Program-made: the position numbers and the translations under genes
Source of the DNA: Chenopodium formosanum
Taxonomy: Eukaryota > Streptophyta > Magnoliopsida > Caryophyllales > Amaranthaceae
Assembly: GCA_024500155.1 (NCBI GenBank)
Contig: CM044857.1
Location: 48,007,001 to 48,071,000 of the forward strand
Direction: 5' to 3'
DNA length: 64,000 nt
Part shown: piece after piece, positions 1-12,800 of the stretch
Layout: each line of letters starts with the position of its first letter
How positions within the stretch are numbered: position 1 is the first letter of the stretch
The notes under the pieces: model-generated
Seen by the model: only the letters and a program-made list of their open reading frames with translations
What the model was told of the DNA's origin: nothing
Databases searched by the model: none

Positions 1-740
1 CAATTTGGTCTTCGTGTGTTGCATATGAGTAACTATAGCCCACTACCATGTATGGTCCATATAAAATACGTTTTAGTGTTTTTGTTTATACATTTATTAT
101 TGATAAATATACTGTTATTGCTGATTTTATATTATTATAGAGAAAAGAGCGTATTTTCTTATTGTACTGTTATTATTAATTTTTATACTGTTTTCGTCTC
201 TTGATATGAACCATACCGGATAGCGGTCCATCACTACCCATAAGAAATTACTACCCGGTATGGTCCATACTAAGGGCCGCTCCCTAAGTATCCGGTATGG
301 TCTATACCAAGATATATACCGGGTATGGACATAGTGTGATTAACTTCTTATTACTTACGTCAAAGCTACTTTGAGGTAAGGTGTTCATATAAGAATTTTA
401 ACTTAAAAAAAAAAAAAAAAAAAAAGACTACAATTTTTATTTTTTTTACTTCACTAGTACTTCGAAAAAGATTGACAATTATGTTGGTCAGACATCACAA
501 TACTAAATACTCTACACTCCAGAGTACTCCATATGTCAATAAGTAAGGACCAAGGAGAACTACATGCAAATATTATACATGATCAACCCGCTAACTTAAT
601 GTCTGGTTGATCATTGCGGAATTCAAGGCTCCGCTGTCCAGATAAGACCTTCTCCTTACCTTTATACGATTTACATAATTTGGAGTTTAAATAAATCTTA
701 ACTTTATTTATATTACGGAGTAGTTTTTCCCCTTAAAATT

Positions 741-818
<78 letters not shown>

Positions 819-1412
819 GAACTGTGAATGTTAAATACGAGTTTGTCGTCACCAAGAGAGAGTCCCACTTCACAAGTCTAAGGAAGTCTCCCTCACATGT
901 AACGTTTTATGGGGCCATAGTCCATTTTTTTCACTCCTCACATAATTAAGTTGGCTCAGTGTACTCATTACTTAAGCCATTAAATGTCCCAAACTATGGA
1001 ACTTGGATTTGATAATTGATACTATGTTAACTGCGGGCCTTAGTTACAACCATTACCGAAAGAGAGAGTTCACTGGCTTTACAAGGCCAAGGAGGTTTCA
1101 TTGCAAAACCATATAACAATTAGCCTAAAAAAATGTAAAATGTAGAGCTGTTTAACCCCATTTTTTTCTTCAATGTGAGACTTTATATGTAATTGTCCGG
1201 GAAATTTACGCTTCAAAAAGTAATGTAAGTAATTACTTTAGTGGTTGGTGAGTATGTAGTGAGTACTGAGTAATGACATTGAATAATGAGCTTTATCAAT
1301 ATCTCCTCTTGCATGTATGACTCATTATAACAGCACAAAAATTTCGATATAAACTATGGTATTTTGGCTTAACAAGAAAAAATAAAATAAAATTGTAGGG
1401 TTACCAAAAAAA
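1..1412. other. Intergenic, AT-rich, with palindromic GGTATGGTC cluster and (AT)n
   Basis: I see no convincing gene here. Positions 50-330 hold several copies of a GGTATGGTCCATAC-like word and its inverse (near 50, 209, 256, 293 and 318). An A-run lies near 404-425 and a long (AT)n tract at 744-815. The last few hundred bases must contain the promoter of the methyltransferase gene that starts at 1413, but I recognise no clear TATA or regulatory motif. Confidence 0.6.
744..815. repeat. (AT)n microsatellite
   Basis: An uninterrupted alternating AT tract of about 72 bases. Its length is probably polymorphic. Confidence 0.95.
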
Positions 1413-2935
1413 ATGGGGTTACAAGAATTTCTTCACATGAATGAAGGAGATGGAGAGCTTAGCTATTCTCAGAATTCTTTTGTCCAGGTAATATTAAAAT
1501 CATATGGTATAATTTTAGTTCTAAGTTTCATTTATTGAAATTATGAACATGAATATTAACCCTCTAATTTGTTATTTTAATTATAATTTAATTACATTGA
1601 TTTGATATAACAGAAGTCAGCAAGTTTATTGGGCCAACCTATGCTAGAGAGAGCAATTCAATCTGTAATTACAGAAGTAAAAAGCCCAAGTAAGGTTATT
1701 AAAGTAGCTGATTTGGGCTGTGGAGTTGGCCCAGTACCATTATCTGTTGTAAAATTGGTGATAGAAAATGTGCAAAAGAAATGCGAGGAATTGAAGTGGA
1801 AAGACAATGATGTACCTGAAATTATTGTGTTTTTGAATGATCTTCCTTCAAATGATTTTAGCTTTCTGATTAAAGAATTGTTGAATATGGAGTTACTAAA
1901 GAAAAAAGAGGGTGTGCCCTTGTGCTATTTAATGACTACTCCTGGATCCTACTACGGTAGACTTTTTCCTAAGAATGTCTTGCATTTCGTTCATGCAAAT
2001 TACACCCTTCACTGGTTGTCCCAGGTATTTTATCTTATTCGGACTTATTAATTTTCATGATTACTCTTTGATTATTGAGTTATTTACCCTTGACCTATGT
2101 ATGTACTGTATTACTAATATGATTGATGTGTGAAGGCACCATCTGAGCTCTATAGTGAAGAAGGCATACCAATAAATAAGGGGAACGTCTACATAACCGA
2201 GTCAAGTCCTAAGATTGTTGCAAAAGCTTACATGTCTCAATTTCAACAAGACTTTACTAAGTTCCTCATTTGTCGATCTGAGGAAGTTTATTCTAATGGT
2301 CGTATGCTTTTGACACTCCGAGGTAGGCCAACTTCCTCCGATGCAGTGACATGGCAGCCATGGGAACTCGAAATAATGGCTCAAGCCATCACTAAGCTTG
2401 TTTCACAGGTAATTGTTGCCTAATTATGTGTTATACGGAGTTTAATTTAAATGTAGTTATTTGAAAATGGGATTTTATATTTTTACTAGCTTAGTTGGTA
2501 AAGTATATCATTATCCTAAATCTTGTTATCAAATTCTATTTACTAGTTACGCGTCAATTCTTTGTTATAAAGTATTGATGTATATTTTATCAGGGTTTGA
2601 TCAAGGAAGAAAAGCTAGACACATTCGATTTCCCGTATTTTGGGCCTAACGAAGATGACATTGAAAGTATAGTGCATAATGAAGGGTCATTTGTTATTGA
2701 GAATGTGAATACAATGGCGCAGCATGTTGCACATGAAATAGAAGACAATTCGGAAAGAGCAAAAGCCATAAGCAAATTCGTGAGATCCTTCACTGAATCC
2801 TTGATTTCGCGTCATTTTGGAGAAGATGTGTTGGAGCTATTGTATGAGAAATTTACCCAATTTACTTGTGAGCATCTAGCTAATGGGAAGCCTATGGAGC
2901 ACCACAGCGTTATCATATTGCTTAAGAAAATTTAG
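1413..2935 (+). CDS. SABATH carboxyl methyltransferase (salicylate/benzoate/jasmonate MT-like), copy 1
   Basis: SAM-dependent methyltransferase of the plant SABATH family, which methylates carboxyl groups (or ring N) of small metabolites in the cytosol. Four exons fit GT-AG rules, all phase 0: 1413-1487, 1614-2024, 2136-2408 and 2594-2935. They give 366 aa, a normal family length. Exon 1 carries the N-terminal HMNEGDGELSYSQNS signature and ends in Gln25, the residue that contacts the substrate carboxylate in salicylate methyltransferase. Exon 2 has the SAM-binding DLGCG (58-62), the NDLPSNDF motif, PGSYYGRLFP and the HWLSQ motif at its end. Exon 3 has NKGN and the FQQDF region; exon 4 is the C-terminal cap. 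The start is the ATG that gives the canonical N-terminus. Substrate cannot be assigned: the usual SSYSLHW motif is ANYTLHW here. A related copy lies at 36660-39310, and each copy is followed by a small heat-shock gene. Confidence 0.92.
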
Positions 2936-3497
2936 AACATTAAACTTGTTTCGTGTGTAACAAGCAATAAAAAGACAAGCCATGCAAAATTATGTACAAC
3001 TTTGTGGATGAACTCTAGATTATCATATGGAACTTTATATTCAATAATTAAGGGATTGTTATTGTAAGTCAATTAATGTATGTAATAACTAAAATTTTTA
3101 TTAAGTACTCTGTATGTGTAATAATTTATGTTTTGAAAGCTTATGGTTCAATAACAAAACCAAAAAAATAAATAAATAAAAAAAAAAAGTTATGTTTTTC
3201 CAAGAACTTATTTTCAGTACACTTTTTAGAGAATGTTGAAAACAGCTTATGTCTCGATTATAAATTATCTCTTAGGTATTGATGTATATTTCAAAGTTTT
3301 AGATTATTTCAAACCATATTTTTGTACTTTTTATATTTTCCATTTACTTTATAGACTAAAACATTTGTCCTGCTATATGATTATTAATATTCTACTACAT
3401 ATTTTTATTGTCTAAAAAATGAATATTGAAAAACATATTGAAAAAAGTCCCCAAATATTAGAAATCTAAAATTGGGCCTAAGCAAAGCCCAATATGT

Positions 3498-3708
3498 TTC
3501 TGGAATATGAATTGGGCTTCCATATTCAAAGGCCGTTAAAATGCAAAGTTTCTGGAATATGTTAGAACATCCTACACTGATCTCTATTACTCTGTATTCT
3601 TCTTCACCTCTGTTTTTTCCCGCCATCATTAAAAAACTGTAATACTAGAAACGAATAACTAAGAATGTTCTAGATACTTCCCATTATCGCCCTCACCTTC
3701 TATAAATT
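3498..3708 (+). promoter_or_regulatory. Heat-shock promoter: HSEs plus TATA of sHSP copy 1
   Basis: Heat-shock elements (alternating nGAAn/nTTCn) are visible. A four-unit HSE GAAtgTTCtaGATacTTC lies at 3663-3680. A second at 3550-3567 reads TTCtgGAAtaTGTtaGAA (one unit mismatched), and a TTCtgGAA pair lies at 3498-3505. A TATA box (TATAAATT) sits at 3701-3708, about 20 bp after the proximal HSE and about 110 bp before the ATG. This arrangement is the usual HSF-responsive sHSP promoter. Confidence 0.8.
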
Positions 3709-3819
3709 TCCATTCTCATGTTCCCCTCATCATCAGAACAAGTTAATAATTCTCCTTACAAATTGAAACAATCAATCCCACATAAAATCAAACACATACA
3801 CAACCAAAATCCATCAAAA

Positions 3820-4314
3820 ATGTCGCTGATTCCAAGCTTTTTCGGAAACAACCGACGAAGCAATGTCTTTGACCCATTTTCTCTTGATTTATTCGACCCT
3901 TTCCATGATTTTCCCTTCAACAACAATTCCTCTCGATCACTCACCTCCACCGGTGGCGACACCGACACCGCTGCGTTTGTGAACACCCGAATTGACTGGA
4001 AAGAGACTCCGGAGGCCCATGTATTCAAGGCGGATTTACCCGGGTTGAAGAAAGAGGAGGTGAAGGTTGAGGTGGAAGACGGGAAAGTGCTCCAGATCAG
4101 CGGAGAGAGAAACAAGGAGCAAGAGGAGAAGAATGACAAGTGGCATCGTGTCGAGCGGAGTTCTGGAAAGTTCTTAAGGAGGTTTAGGCTGCCGGAGAAT
4201 GCGAAGATGGAGGAGATCAAAGCGAATATGGAGAATGGTGTTCTTACTGTTATTGTTCCTAAAATGGAGGTTAAGAAACCTCAAGTTAAGTCTATTGACA
4301 TCTCTGCTGCTTAA
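3820..4314 (+). CDS. Class I cytosolic small heat-shock protein (HSP18-type), copy 1
   Basis: An ATP-independent holdase chaperone that forms cytosolic dodecamers and binds unfolding proteins under heat. The intronless ORF gives 164 aa from the ATG at 3820, where MSLIPSFFG, the class I N-terminus, begins. An upstream in-frame ATG at 3718 is rejected because it lies just after the TATA box, in the leader. The N-terminal arm is residues 1-54. The alpha-crystallin domain (about 55-148) has DWKETPEAHVFKADLPG, FLRRFRLPEN and ENGVLTV. The C-terminal tail has the I-x-I anchor as IDI before ISAA. It is near identical in the alpha-crystallin domain to the inverted copy at 39736-40188, but the N-terminal arm is longer and differs. 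Confidence 0.95.
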   Translation: MSLIPSFFGNNRRSNVFDPFSLDLFDPFHDFPFNNNSSRSLTSTGGDTDTAAFVNTRIDWKETPEAHVFKADLPGLKKEEVKVEVEDGKVLQISGERNKEQEEKNDKWHRVERSSGKFLRRFRLPENAKMEEIKANMENGVLTVIVPKMEVKKPQVKSIDISAA

Positions 4315-4977
4315 ATGGGGCTTAATTAAGATTATTATGATATAAACATATAAAATGAGTGATTAATAATGTAATTTTTTTTTTTTTTTTTATTTGTATG
4401 TTACTCTGTAATTATTATGTGTTTTACACTTTAACTATCCTGTTCATTTGCATATTTGTAGTGTATATCTGTGCAAGAAATTACAAGTAATTGAACATTG
4501 AAGTAATCAATATTAATGAAAAATTCTTGTTAAATCTTTTTGTATAGTTGTGTAAAATGTGTGTGCAATTGTGAATAACCGAAATTCTGTGCTTAGGTTA
4601 ACTGCTTAAAAGGCTTAGAATGTACACGAGTGTTGAGGCCTTTCTAGTGAGGTATGAGTAAATACATAATTAGGGGAATAGTGGTTTTTTATACGTTATG
4701 TATATTCTATATTTAGGGTAGTACTATTTTGTGATCAGTAATAGCACTGGATAATCAAATAAATACCATTAAATCTTTAGTGGTACTATTTATATAAATA
4801 GTGGTATTATATTCAATTCATTTAGTGGTACTAACTACGTGTAGAAATAGTATCACTACATAGTCAATAATCAATCATATCATCAATAACATAATACTAA
4901 AACAGACACCGACAATGACACATGTCACTTTCTAGTGTCGTTTTTTCCCTCCAAAAACTATTTTCCAAAAATAAATA

Positions 4978-5234
4978 CTTCCTCCGTTCTTTTTTACTTG
5001 ACCCGCTTTGACTTTTACACTATTTACCACCTCTTCTTTGACCGTCTTTTGTAAATGATATGTAAGGAAAAATATATTCATATGATATCTTTTTGAATTC
5101 GTTTCAATAAGTACTATCATAATATACAACTTTTATAATTTTTACTTATGAAGAATTAAAGTTATTCATCATTAAAGTTCTGCGTTGACAAGCGTGATAA
5201 AAGAAACAGGTCAAGTAAAAAAGAACAGAGGAAA
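4978..5234. mobile_element. Stowaway-like MITE (Tc1/mariner type)
   Basis: The left end CTTCCTCCGTTCTTTTTTAC matches the inverted right end (TTTCCTCTGTTCTTTTTTAC) over about 28 bp, extending through CTTGACC. TA dinucleotides flank it at 4976-4977 and 5235-5236, as expected for a Stowaway TSD. Length is 257 bp, with no coding capacity. Confidence 0.85.
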
Positions 5235-5506
5235 TATATTTTAACTTTATTTTTCTTTTTATATTTTTTTTATTGACAACTTATTTAAAACAATAAATTT
5301 ATACTCCGTATATATTTAATTTATATATTACAAATAGAAATTCAAAAATCTTATTAGTAATATTAATACTATATGCGATATTTTTCTGGTATATAACAAT
5401 CACATGAATTTGATTTATAGTACAAAATTATATAAAAAAAAAAAAATTATATTATATTGCATCAAATTGACTGTAACATATAAATCTATAACACTATAAT
5501 TATATA

Positions 5507-5862
5507 CTCCTTCCGTTTTAATATGATAGTCCCATATAGAATCAATCACATAAAATAAGAAAAGAATAATATTTGGAATCTAACATTAAAGTACAAAAAC
5601 TGTTCATAATTAGTTTTGCCTTATTTATATTTTTTTAAATTTTTTTGGAAAGTATTAGCCATAATTGCATAATTCATGGGTGAGATTTCCTTACTTAGAC
5701 CCATGTCATCAATCAACAATCAATAAATTTAACTAATTAGAATTTAATATGTATAAAATAGGAAATCAAAACTAAGTTAAAAATGGAATATATTCAATAT
5801 GGGTATATCTTTTTGAAACGCCTAAAATAGTATATGGTACTAACATTATGAAACGGAGGGAG
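5507..5862. mobile_element. Stowaway-like MITE
   Basis: The left terminus CTCCTTCCGTTTTAATATG and the inverted right terminus CTCCCTCCGTTTCATAATG form imperfect terminal repeats. TA flanks both ends. Length is 356 bp, with no coding capacity. Confidence 0.8.
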
Positions 5863-5938
5863 TATTATTATAATATAATAAAGATGAAATCAAGAATGAC
5901 ATATATCATCTCTTCTTAAAAAATTTTGCGCAAAAATT

Positions 5939-5939
<1 letters not shown>

Positions 5940-5977
<38 letters not shown>
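5940..5977. repeat. Poly(T) run
   Basis: A 38-base uninterrupted T run, a likely slippage hot-spot. No retroposon body was recognised next to it. Confidence 0.9.
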
Positions 5978-5979
<2 letters not shown>

Positions 5980-6546
5980 CAAAGCTTCTTAGAGAATTTT
6001 TAATACTAATATACTATCATAATATTTCCCTTACTATGTGATAATTATATTCTATTTATACACATTCAACAAAATATTATTCGTTTATTTAAAACTATGT
6101 AATAATATTTTCCTACATATAACTTTGTAACATAATTCATAATTATTTTATTAGTTGTGCATGTAATACTCCCACTATTTTCTTTAGTATGATATACTTT
6201 TATTTTTATTTTTGTAACTTCAAATTTTTTTATCTTATTTTGCAATTTGATAATTCTTATAATTAAATATAGAGTTAAACTAATAATTAATAATGAAAAT
6301 TACTGTGCATGGCACGAAACCTAATCTGATACGAAGTATTATATAAACTTTCAGTGGTATATTTAAAAGTGGTCACACTTACCCATTTCTCTCATTTTTT
6401 TTTCTCACCCCTATGTGCTTTTCAATGTTTTAGTACTTCCCGCATTAGGGTTATTGGGCCGATCCATATTACTGTACTTTGGTTACCACATCGATCCATG
6501 AGGCTGTAAGTATATCCATTATAATTCATAATATTATTAAAACGCA

Positions 6547-6727
6547 CTAATTGGATGTTGGTGTAGTGGTGATTGGAACTACAATGGGTAGAGAGAACTC
6601 ATGTTCGATACTTCGATCCCCCACAATAACAATTGGGAGGGGAGTGGAACCCAAACACCCAAAACTGATCCTCGAATCCGGATTAGCCCAAAGGATGAAT
6701 CGAGTAAAACACCAAAAAAAAAAAAAA
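6547..6727 (+). mobile_element. tRNA-derived SINE with 14 bp TSD
   Basis: A 181 bp element bounded by a perfect 14 bp duplication ATTATTAAAACGCA (6533-6546 and 6728-6741). The 5' part has a Pol III A-box-like word (TGGTGTAGTGGTGATTGG) and a B-box-like word (GTTCGATACTTCGATCC). The 3' end is an A-tail. The 84-codon ORF across it is incidental. Confidence 0.85.
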
Positions 6728-8022
6728 ATTATTAAAACGCAAAGGGACAATATGGTGATGACATATATCACTAATGCGATTTATGACATGTCGCCGCATA
6801 GATAATGATATGACAATGCATATAAGTATTTGGACCATATATAAAATCCTTTTTTTTTTTTTTTTTTTACCATTATTGTCCAATAAAGTGGGCAATTATT
6901 TCACATTGATTCACCATAAATAAAATTTTCTTTTAACTTTATTGTATTTGTTGCATTTATTCCACAATAATGTCATTTTATTACTTAATATTTATTTTTT
7001 AAAAAATTTACAAACTTGAGATAATTTTTTTCATTTTATTCTTAAAATAAAATCCAAGGCAGTGCCCGAACCTCAAACTAGTTGTTACTAGTCTTTTACC
7101 CGAGCAACGCTCATATATTTACTGAAAAAATATTTTTATAAATTACTCTAATTTTGTATTTGTTTATAAGTTGGTTTTTTTATACCCGAGCAACGCTCAT
7201 TTTGTATTTTTTTTTATTATATAAGAGATATTATAGGAAATTTTCTTTATTTTTTATAAATAAAAGAATATTAAGATAACCATTTTTTTTAAAACAAAAA
7301 TAACCAAATTATCTCATATATTGTAGCATACTTTTTTTAAAAATGAAAAAAAAAATGTAAAAAAAATAACAAAAGTTTGGGCGGAAATTTTTTTAGTGAC
7401 ACATGTATTAGAGGGATAAGGTTGGGGATGACTTATATAAGTACTAGTTAATGCCCAAGCTATGGTAAAATTCAAAATTTTCTATTTTATCTTTTATTGT
7501 GATAAAATTATTATTTATTTTCTTATGAAAAAAATGACAAAAAAAAAAATGTTTTTTGAGGAAATTTTTTTAATATGGTGTTGAGTCTATTGACACATGT
7601 AATCTAAGAATTATTTTAGGGATTACTTTTGTATATTAGTATAGATTGGTAAGTCATACGACTATAGGAGTATGAGTATTGAACTATTGACAAAATGACA
7701 TGTACTCTCCCTATTATACTTTCTCTATTTTTTAACTACTCGTACAATATTAGAGTTTTATGCTTGTTTTATACAAGTACTATTAATACTTCGTATCATT
7801 TATTATAATTTAGTAAATTCTTGTCATTTAGATAGTACAATAAAATTGAAATCATAAAATTTTGATAATGCTTTTTTTTCTTCTTTTTTTGCTAAACATC
7901 ACCTCCATTGTTGCCCCGTCGACAGAGTCACCATGTGAGGGAATTGGGTTCACCACTCTTGCCCCTTAATACAAAGTACCTTCAGCTTAGAACCGATAAT
8001 GGTGATGGTGGTTCTAGCTAAT

Positions 8023-8128
8023 AGAACCGCTAATGGTATTAGCGGTTTTATATAAAGAACCCGCTAATAGTATTAGCTAATACATTAAGGGTTCTATTTG
8101 AAGAATATATAACACCATTAGCGGTTCT
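8023..8128. repeat. Small fold-back of AGCGGTT palindromes
   Basis: A perfect 15 bp inverted pair, AGAACCGCTAATGGT at 8023-8037 and its complement at 8114-8128, encloses a shorter hairpin (AACCGCTAAT-GGT-ATTAGCGGTT). More AGCGGTT words continue to about 8180. It could be a tiny MITE or a hairpin transcript source. Confidence 0.7.
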
Positions 8129-9009
8129 ATTTAAGCTAAAATCGTAATCAATATTAGCGGTTTGATATTAGCTAGGATCCAGAACCTAATAACCGAGCCT
8201 ACGTGGATAGTACGGTGGGACATATTTTTTGAACCAATGTATATACGGAATCAGTTTACAATATAGCATTATTTGTGGAAATCGCTCGATTTTCTATCAG
8301 CATTGTTTAGATTAATTTGATTACCATAAAGGGTTTGCTCTGATTTACTGAACTGAACTGAGCTGAATTGAACTGAGCTGAAATAAATTGTTTATGAGAG
8401 AAAAAAATTAGAAACTAAACTGAAATGAAGTGATTGGAGCTGAAGTGAACTAAAAACAACATTTTCTAAGTCAAATCGAGTCAAGTAATTTCTTCATTTG
8501 TTGTCATCATATTCTTACGTCACATATCCGTCGTGCTTATTTTTTTACAGACTCCCAATAACAGTGTGAAAAACACAGCAATTGGAATCGTCCAATTAAC
8601 TCGGCCCTACTAGCACTGAATGCCTTATTCGTCATACTGTCGGCATCTTGATACAGGCAGAGGACTGGAAGATAAATTGAAATGATACCGTTCACAAATT
8701 CAAGCTAAAATGATGAATGTAAGAGTAAAACTAGCCACATATATTGGAGGAAATACAAGTTTATAACTGTTATAAACATGCCAAGTTTATAACATGGCAT
8801 TTCTGTAATAAAATTGCATTGGACCCCAATAAAGTATTATAAAGTATTGTAAAGTGCCTGACATCTGCCATGTGCACAAACAAACAAGCTAACGTTGGAG
8901 TACAAGCGTCCGTTAGGGTAAATGCCACTCCCTAACCACGGTAATTTATAACCCCAACCACGGTAATTTGAAGTGAGTTAACAATTTACCACCTCTAACA
9001 TTACTCTGC

Positions 9010-9850
9010 ATCGTCTTTTGTAGAGAGAGAAAACACAAAACACAAAACACACAGACTATAACACCATGGTAGATGAATTTCCAAGCTGTGTAGATCTGGG
9101 AAGTGGTTGCTGAATTTCCAAGCTTCTCCAAGCTCTGTAGATCTGGGAAGGGGTTTTATTTCTCGCAGACGGAGGTAAGTTTCCGTTTCTGGTGGCTTTT
9201 TTCCCTTGATGTTGTCTAATTTCCTGGATATTTTAAGAAACACAAGCTTATGTAGTTAAATATGTGTTTTCCTATTATTCTTAATTTGATACGTTATTAA
9301 TTTGACTATTTTTATTTTTGTATAATAAAGTAGTTGTGATTGCTTATTTTTACTCTAATTTGATTGCGGTTTTAATAAACATTTTCTAGTTGAATTCGCC
9401 TATAGTATGCATTACGCATATGAATACTAGGGGTTTTAATTAATTATTCAATTTGTGTGTGTTAGGATTTAATTATTTTGCCTGAGGAGCTTTAATTTTC
9501 TGATTTGAATTTTAAATTTCAATTAACTCTATTATTTTGCCTGAGGTATTGAGTTTTGCGGCATTGTTCTTTCTCATTATGTGCTCTGTATCCATGTTTC
9601 AGTGTGTTGATATAATCTTTGGTTTTGGTTTATAAAACGAAAAACTGTCATTCTTCCTTGATATGTGAATGAAGCTATCCTAGCCGGTTTTAGTTGTATG
9701 GAGTAATGTTATGGAGTAATATGCTCTGTTTTGATGTAGTTGAGTATTTTGGTGCCATTATCTTATGTCTGTTTTGGAGTAATTGTTTCTACATTATATA
9801 CACTTGAGGATTTTCTGTTTTTATTTTGTTTTTGGTTTGTTTATGTTTAG
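9010..9850 (+). promoter_or_regulatory. 5' leader and leader intron of the FAR1/MULE gene
   Basis: A probable non-coding first exon ends at 9174 (GGAG followed by GTAAGT). The acceptor TTTAG at 9846-9850 lies directly before the start ATG. Within the leader a segment of about 45 bp (GAATTTCCAAGCT...GTAGATCTGGGAA) is repeated in tandem. Upstream, 8914-8975 contains two direct copies of AACCACGGTAATTT, which may be the inner edge of a MULE end. The exon boundary is inferred from splice motifs only. Confidence 0.5.
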
Positions 9851-12800
9851 ATGTCTTTGAATGAAGAAAATGGTGGATATGGTAATTGCATGGTAAACTT
9901 GAATGATGGAAATTGTGTTAGCTTGGCTGATGACATCAATGACACAGACATAGCCACGGTTTCATTGTCTTGTTGTTCTGATTTTGACTATATGGATGCT
10001 AGTGAGGGTGTGGGACTGCAGTTGGCTCCAATCTCCCCAGGGGTAATAACCAGGGGTGGTCAGGTGTATAATTCCCCAATCCAGACTGTCCGGACTGTGC
10101 AGACTGTGGAAACTGTTGTCTCAACAAATAATGTCGTGCCTTTTGTAGTAGATCCACCAGTAGAGGGTATGGTCTTCAAATGCTGGAAGGATATTGAGGC
10201 CTACTTCAAAGAGTATGCACAACAACATGGGTTTGGAGTTAGTAGGGTTTCAAGTGCATACAAAGACAAAACCAGAGAACGTAGGGCCGTTATTTGGAAG
10301 TGTGAATGCTGGGGTGCGCCTAATATGAGGGCGCAAAGGGAGGCGAAGAAGAGGGCGAAGGCAATGGATGTCAGTGGAACCGGGGGCAATGTCAATGGTG
10401 TGATAGGGCAAGATGAGCTGAGAAAGGGCCAAAGAAAATCAAAAAAGTGTCACTGTGAAGTACAACTTTATGCTAGTATTAACGGCAAAGGAGAATGGGT
10501 AATTAGAACTGCGCACCTTGAACATAAAGGTCATAACCCCACCCCTAGCAAGGCAAATCTGGTGAAGGAATATCGAATGAAGAATTACACTTCATCGGTT
10601 CGTAAAAGGCTTTTCACCTTTTACGAGGAAGGTGTTCCTGTATCTCGAATTCGTGGGTGCTTATCCCATGAAAAGGATAAATTGCCTAGTGTGAAGGATT
10701 TGCAACACGAGCTGTACAAGGATAGGAAATTGAAAATGGAAGGTGGGGACGCTGTAGCTATGATGAAGTATTTTGAAAAGATGCAAGCTGACAACCAAAA
10801 CTTCTTCCATGCGCATCGTTTGGATGAAGAAGGTCGGCTCAAGGATGTGCTATGGGTGGATGCAAGGAGTCGGGCTGCTTATGATCACTTTGGGGACGTT
10901 GTATGCTTTGATGCGACGTATTTGACAAACGAGTATGAGCTTCCATTCGCAAACTTTGTCGGGGTCAATCATCACGGACAGTCAATTCTTTTGGGGTGTG
11001 CCCTTGTGTCACATGAGACATGTGAAACCTATGCTTGGGTCTTCAAACAATGGCTATCATGCATGGGGAACCGTCCACCATTAGGTATTCTTACTGACCA
11101 AGCAGCTTCAATGAGGAGACCACTTGCTGAAATTATGCCATCATCTCGACATAGGTGGTGCATATGGCACATTATGAGTAAGTTTGGTGACAAGCTTGGC
11201 AAATGCAAGTGGTAAGTGTTTTTTGAACTACTTTTCTTCTCTTAAAGAAAATCTAAGTATTTTACCTTTTGTTTGTATGGAATTGACTAGTATGTAGTAT
11301 GATTCTGCTTATTTATTATTTAATTCATGGCCAATATATGTAGTTGTTTCAGATGCCTGACTTGATTGTGTACACTGCATAGTTTTATTAATTATATCTT
11401 CCTTGCTAGCTGTTATTTTTTCTAACAAATTCATAACATTCTGCCTAAATGTTCTTACAGTATATCCTTTATCTTTAACATTCTGCTTATTTTTGTCTAA
11501 TCATATTTTTATGTCATATGTGTTCTGCCATGTAGTCATGTATGTTTTCACATTTAGTGATATTTGGTTTTCAAGGTGTTATTATGCTTTCATTTGTTGT
11601 GTTTGTTACTGACTAGGTATGCTGACTTCAAAAGTCCTCTCAAGGCTCTCATTTATGAGAGCTTTACTGTGGATGAGTTTGAGGTTCGATGGTGTGATTG
11701 TATTAAAAAATACGAACTTGAAGATAATGAGTGGCTTCAAGATTTGTTCAACGAGCGTCATATGTGGGTTCCATGCTTTATCAAAGAGCACTTTTGGGCT
11801 GGGATGAAGATGACACAAAGGGTGGAGAGCATCAATAGTTTTTTTGACGGGTTTGTGAACCGTAAGACCAAGCTTTATGAGTTTCCCCAGAAGTACACTA
11901 GAGCAATGACTAAAAGGGTAGAAGATGAAACCGAAGCCGATGCAAGATCAACAAAGTATGTAAGAAGGTTGGTTAGTGGGTTTAAGGTTGAAAGGCTGTA
12001 TCAGAAAATATACACAGATGCCAAATTCCAAGAGATCCAAAAAGAATTGTCGAGGATGATGTATTGTTACGGGCGGGAGGAAAGGGTTATTGATGATAAT
12101 ACTGTCCATTATTTCCTTGAGGATCGAGTGTGGGTGGTTCCAGAAGGACTGAGTGAAGAGGTTATAACCGACAGAAGGCGCATTTATTGTGTGAAGTTCA
12201 ATCGAGAGTCAAAAGAGGTGTTCTGCAACTGCTGTAAATTTGAAACTTTTGGGATTTTATGCAAGCATAGCATACGTGTCCTAGATCAAAACCTGGTGTT
12301 TGATATACCGGACAAGTATATTTTGGACCGGTGGCGCAAGGATGTTATAAGAAAACACACTCGGGTGAAGGTTGCCTATCACGATCCGTCCGACACGAAG
12401 GTGGTCCAAAGGTCCAACAAGATTATGAATCATTTTGAACCTATATGTGACGAAGCATCAATTGTTGATGATGATACAGTTGACATGGTCATGTTGACTC
12501 TATCCAATCTGAAGATTGAGGTCACTGATCGTAGGAAGAAGTTCATTGAAGCAAATGGTGTTTTGACTCTCCCTAGCACACAGTATCCAACTTCTGGAAG
12601 AGGATCAACGAGTAACATCCAAACTCCCTCTTCTGTCAGAAAACGTTCCCATGGCAGTCAAGAGGGCAGTGAAGAGGTTGTGGAATGTGCTGAAGTTCCT
12701 GACCAAGTTGTTACACAGCAAAATCATGCACCTGATAGTAGCCAAACTCATACACCTGACAGTAGCCAACCCTTGATGGATCCACGTGTTAAAAAGAGAC

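Larger units (their letters stand above)
4315..8980. other. Intergenic region rich in MITE/SINE insertions
   Basis: No protein gene is recognised. It holds two Stowaway-like MITEs (4978-5234, 5507-5862), a poly-T run (5940-5977), a SINE (6547-6727) and a fold-back (8023-8128). It also has two direct copies of a TTTTACCCGAGCAACGCTCAT-like word (near 7095 and 7181) and an ACTGAA-type low-complexity stretch near 8345-8450. Short ORFs here are opposite-strand or repeat-derived. Confidence 0.6.

Noticed and set aside
3718..3819. N-terminal extension of sHSP copy 1 from the ATG at 3718
   Set aside because: The TATA box is at 3701, so this ATG lies at or before the transcription start; the extension is absent in copy 2 and in class I sHSPs.
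3756..4220. 154-codon minus-strand ORF opposite sHSP copy 1 (and 39749-40216 plus-strand ORF opposite copy 2)
   Set aside because: Antisense shadows of the sHSP coding frames; they exist only because the Lys/Glu-rich sense codons lack stops when reversed. No family features.
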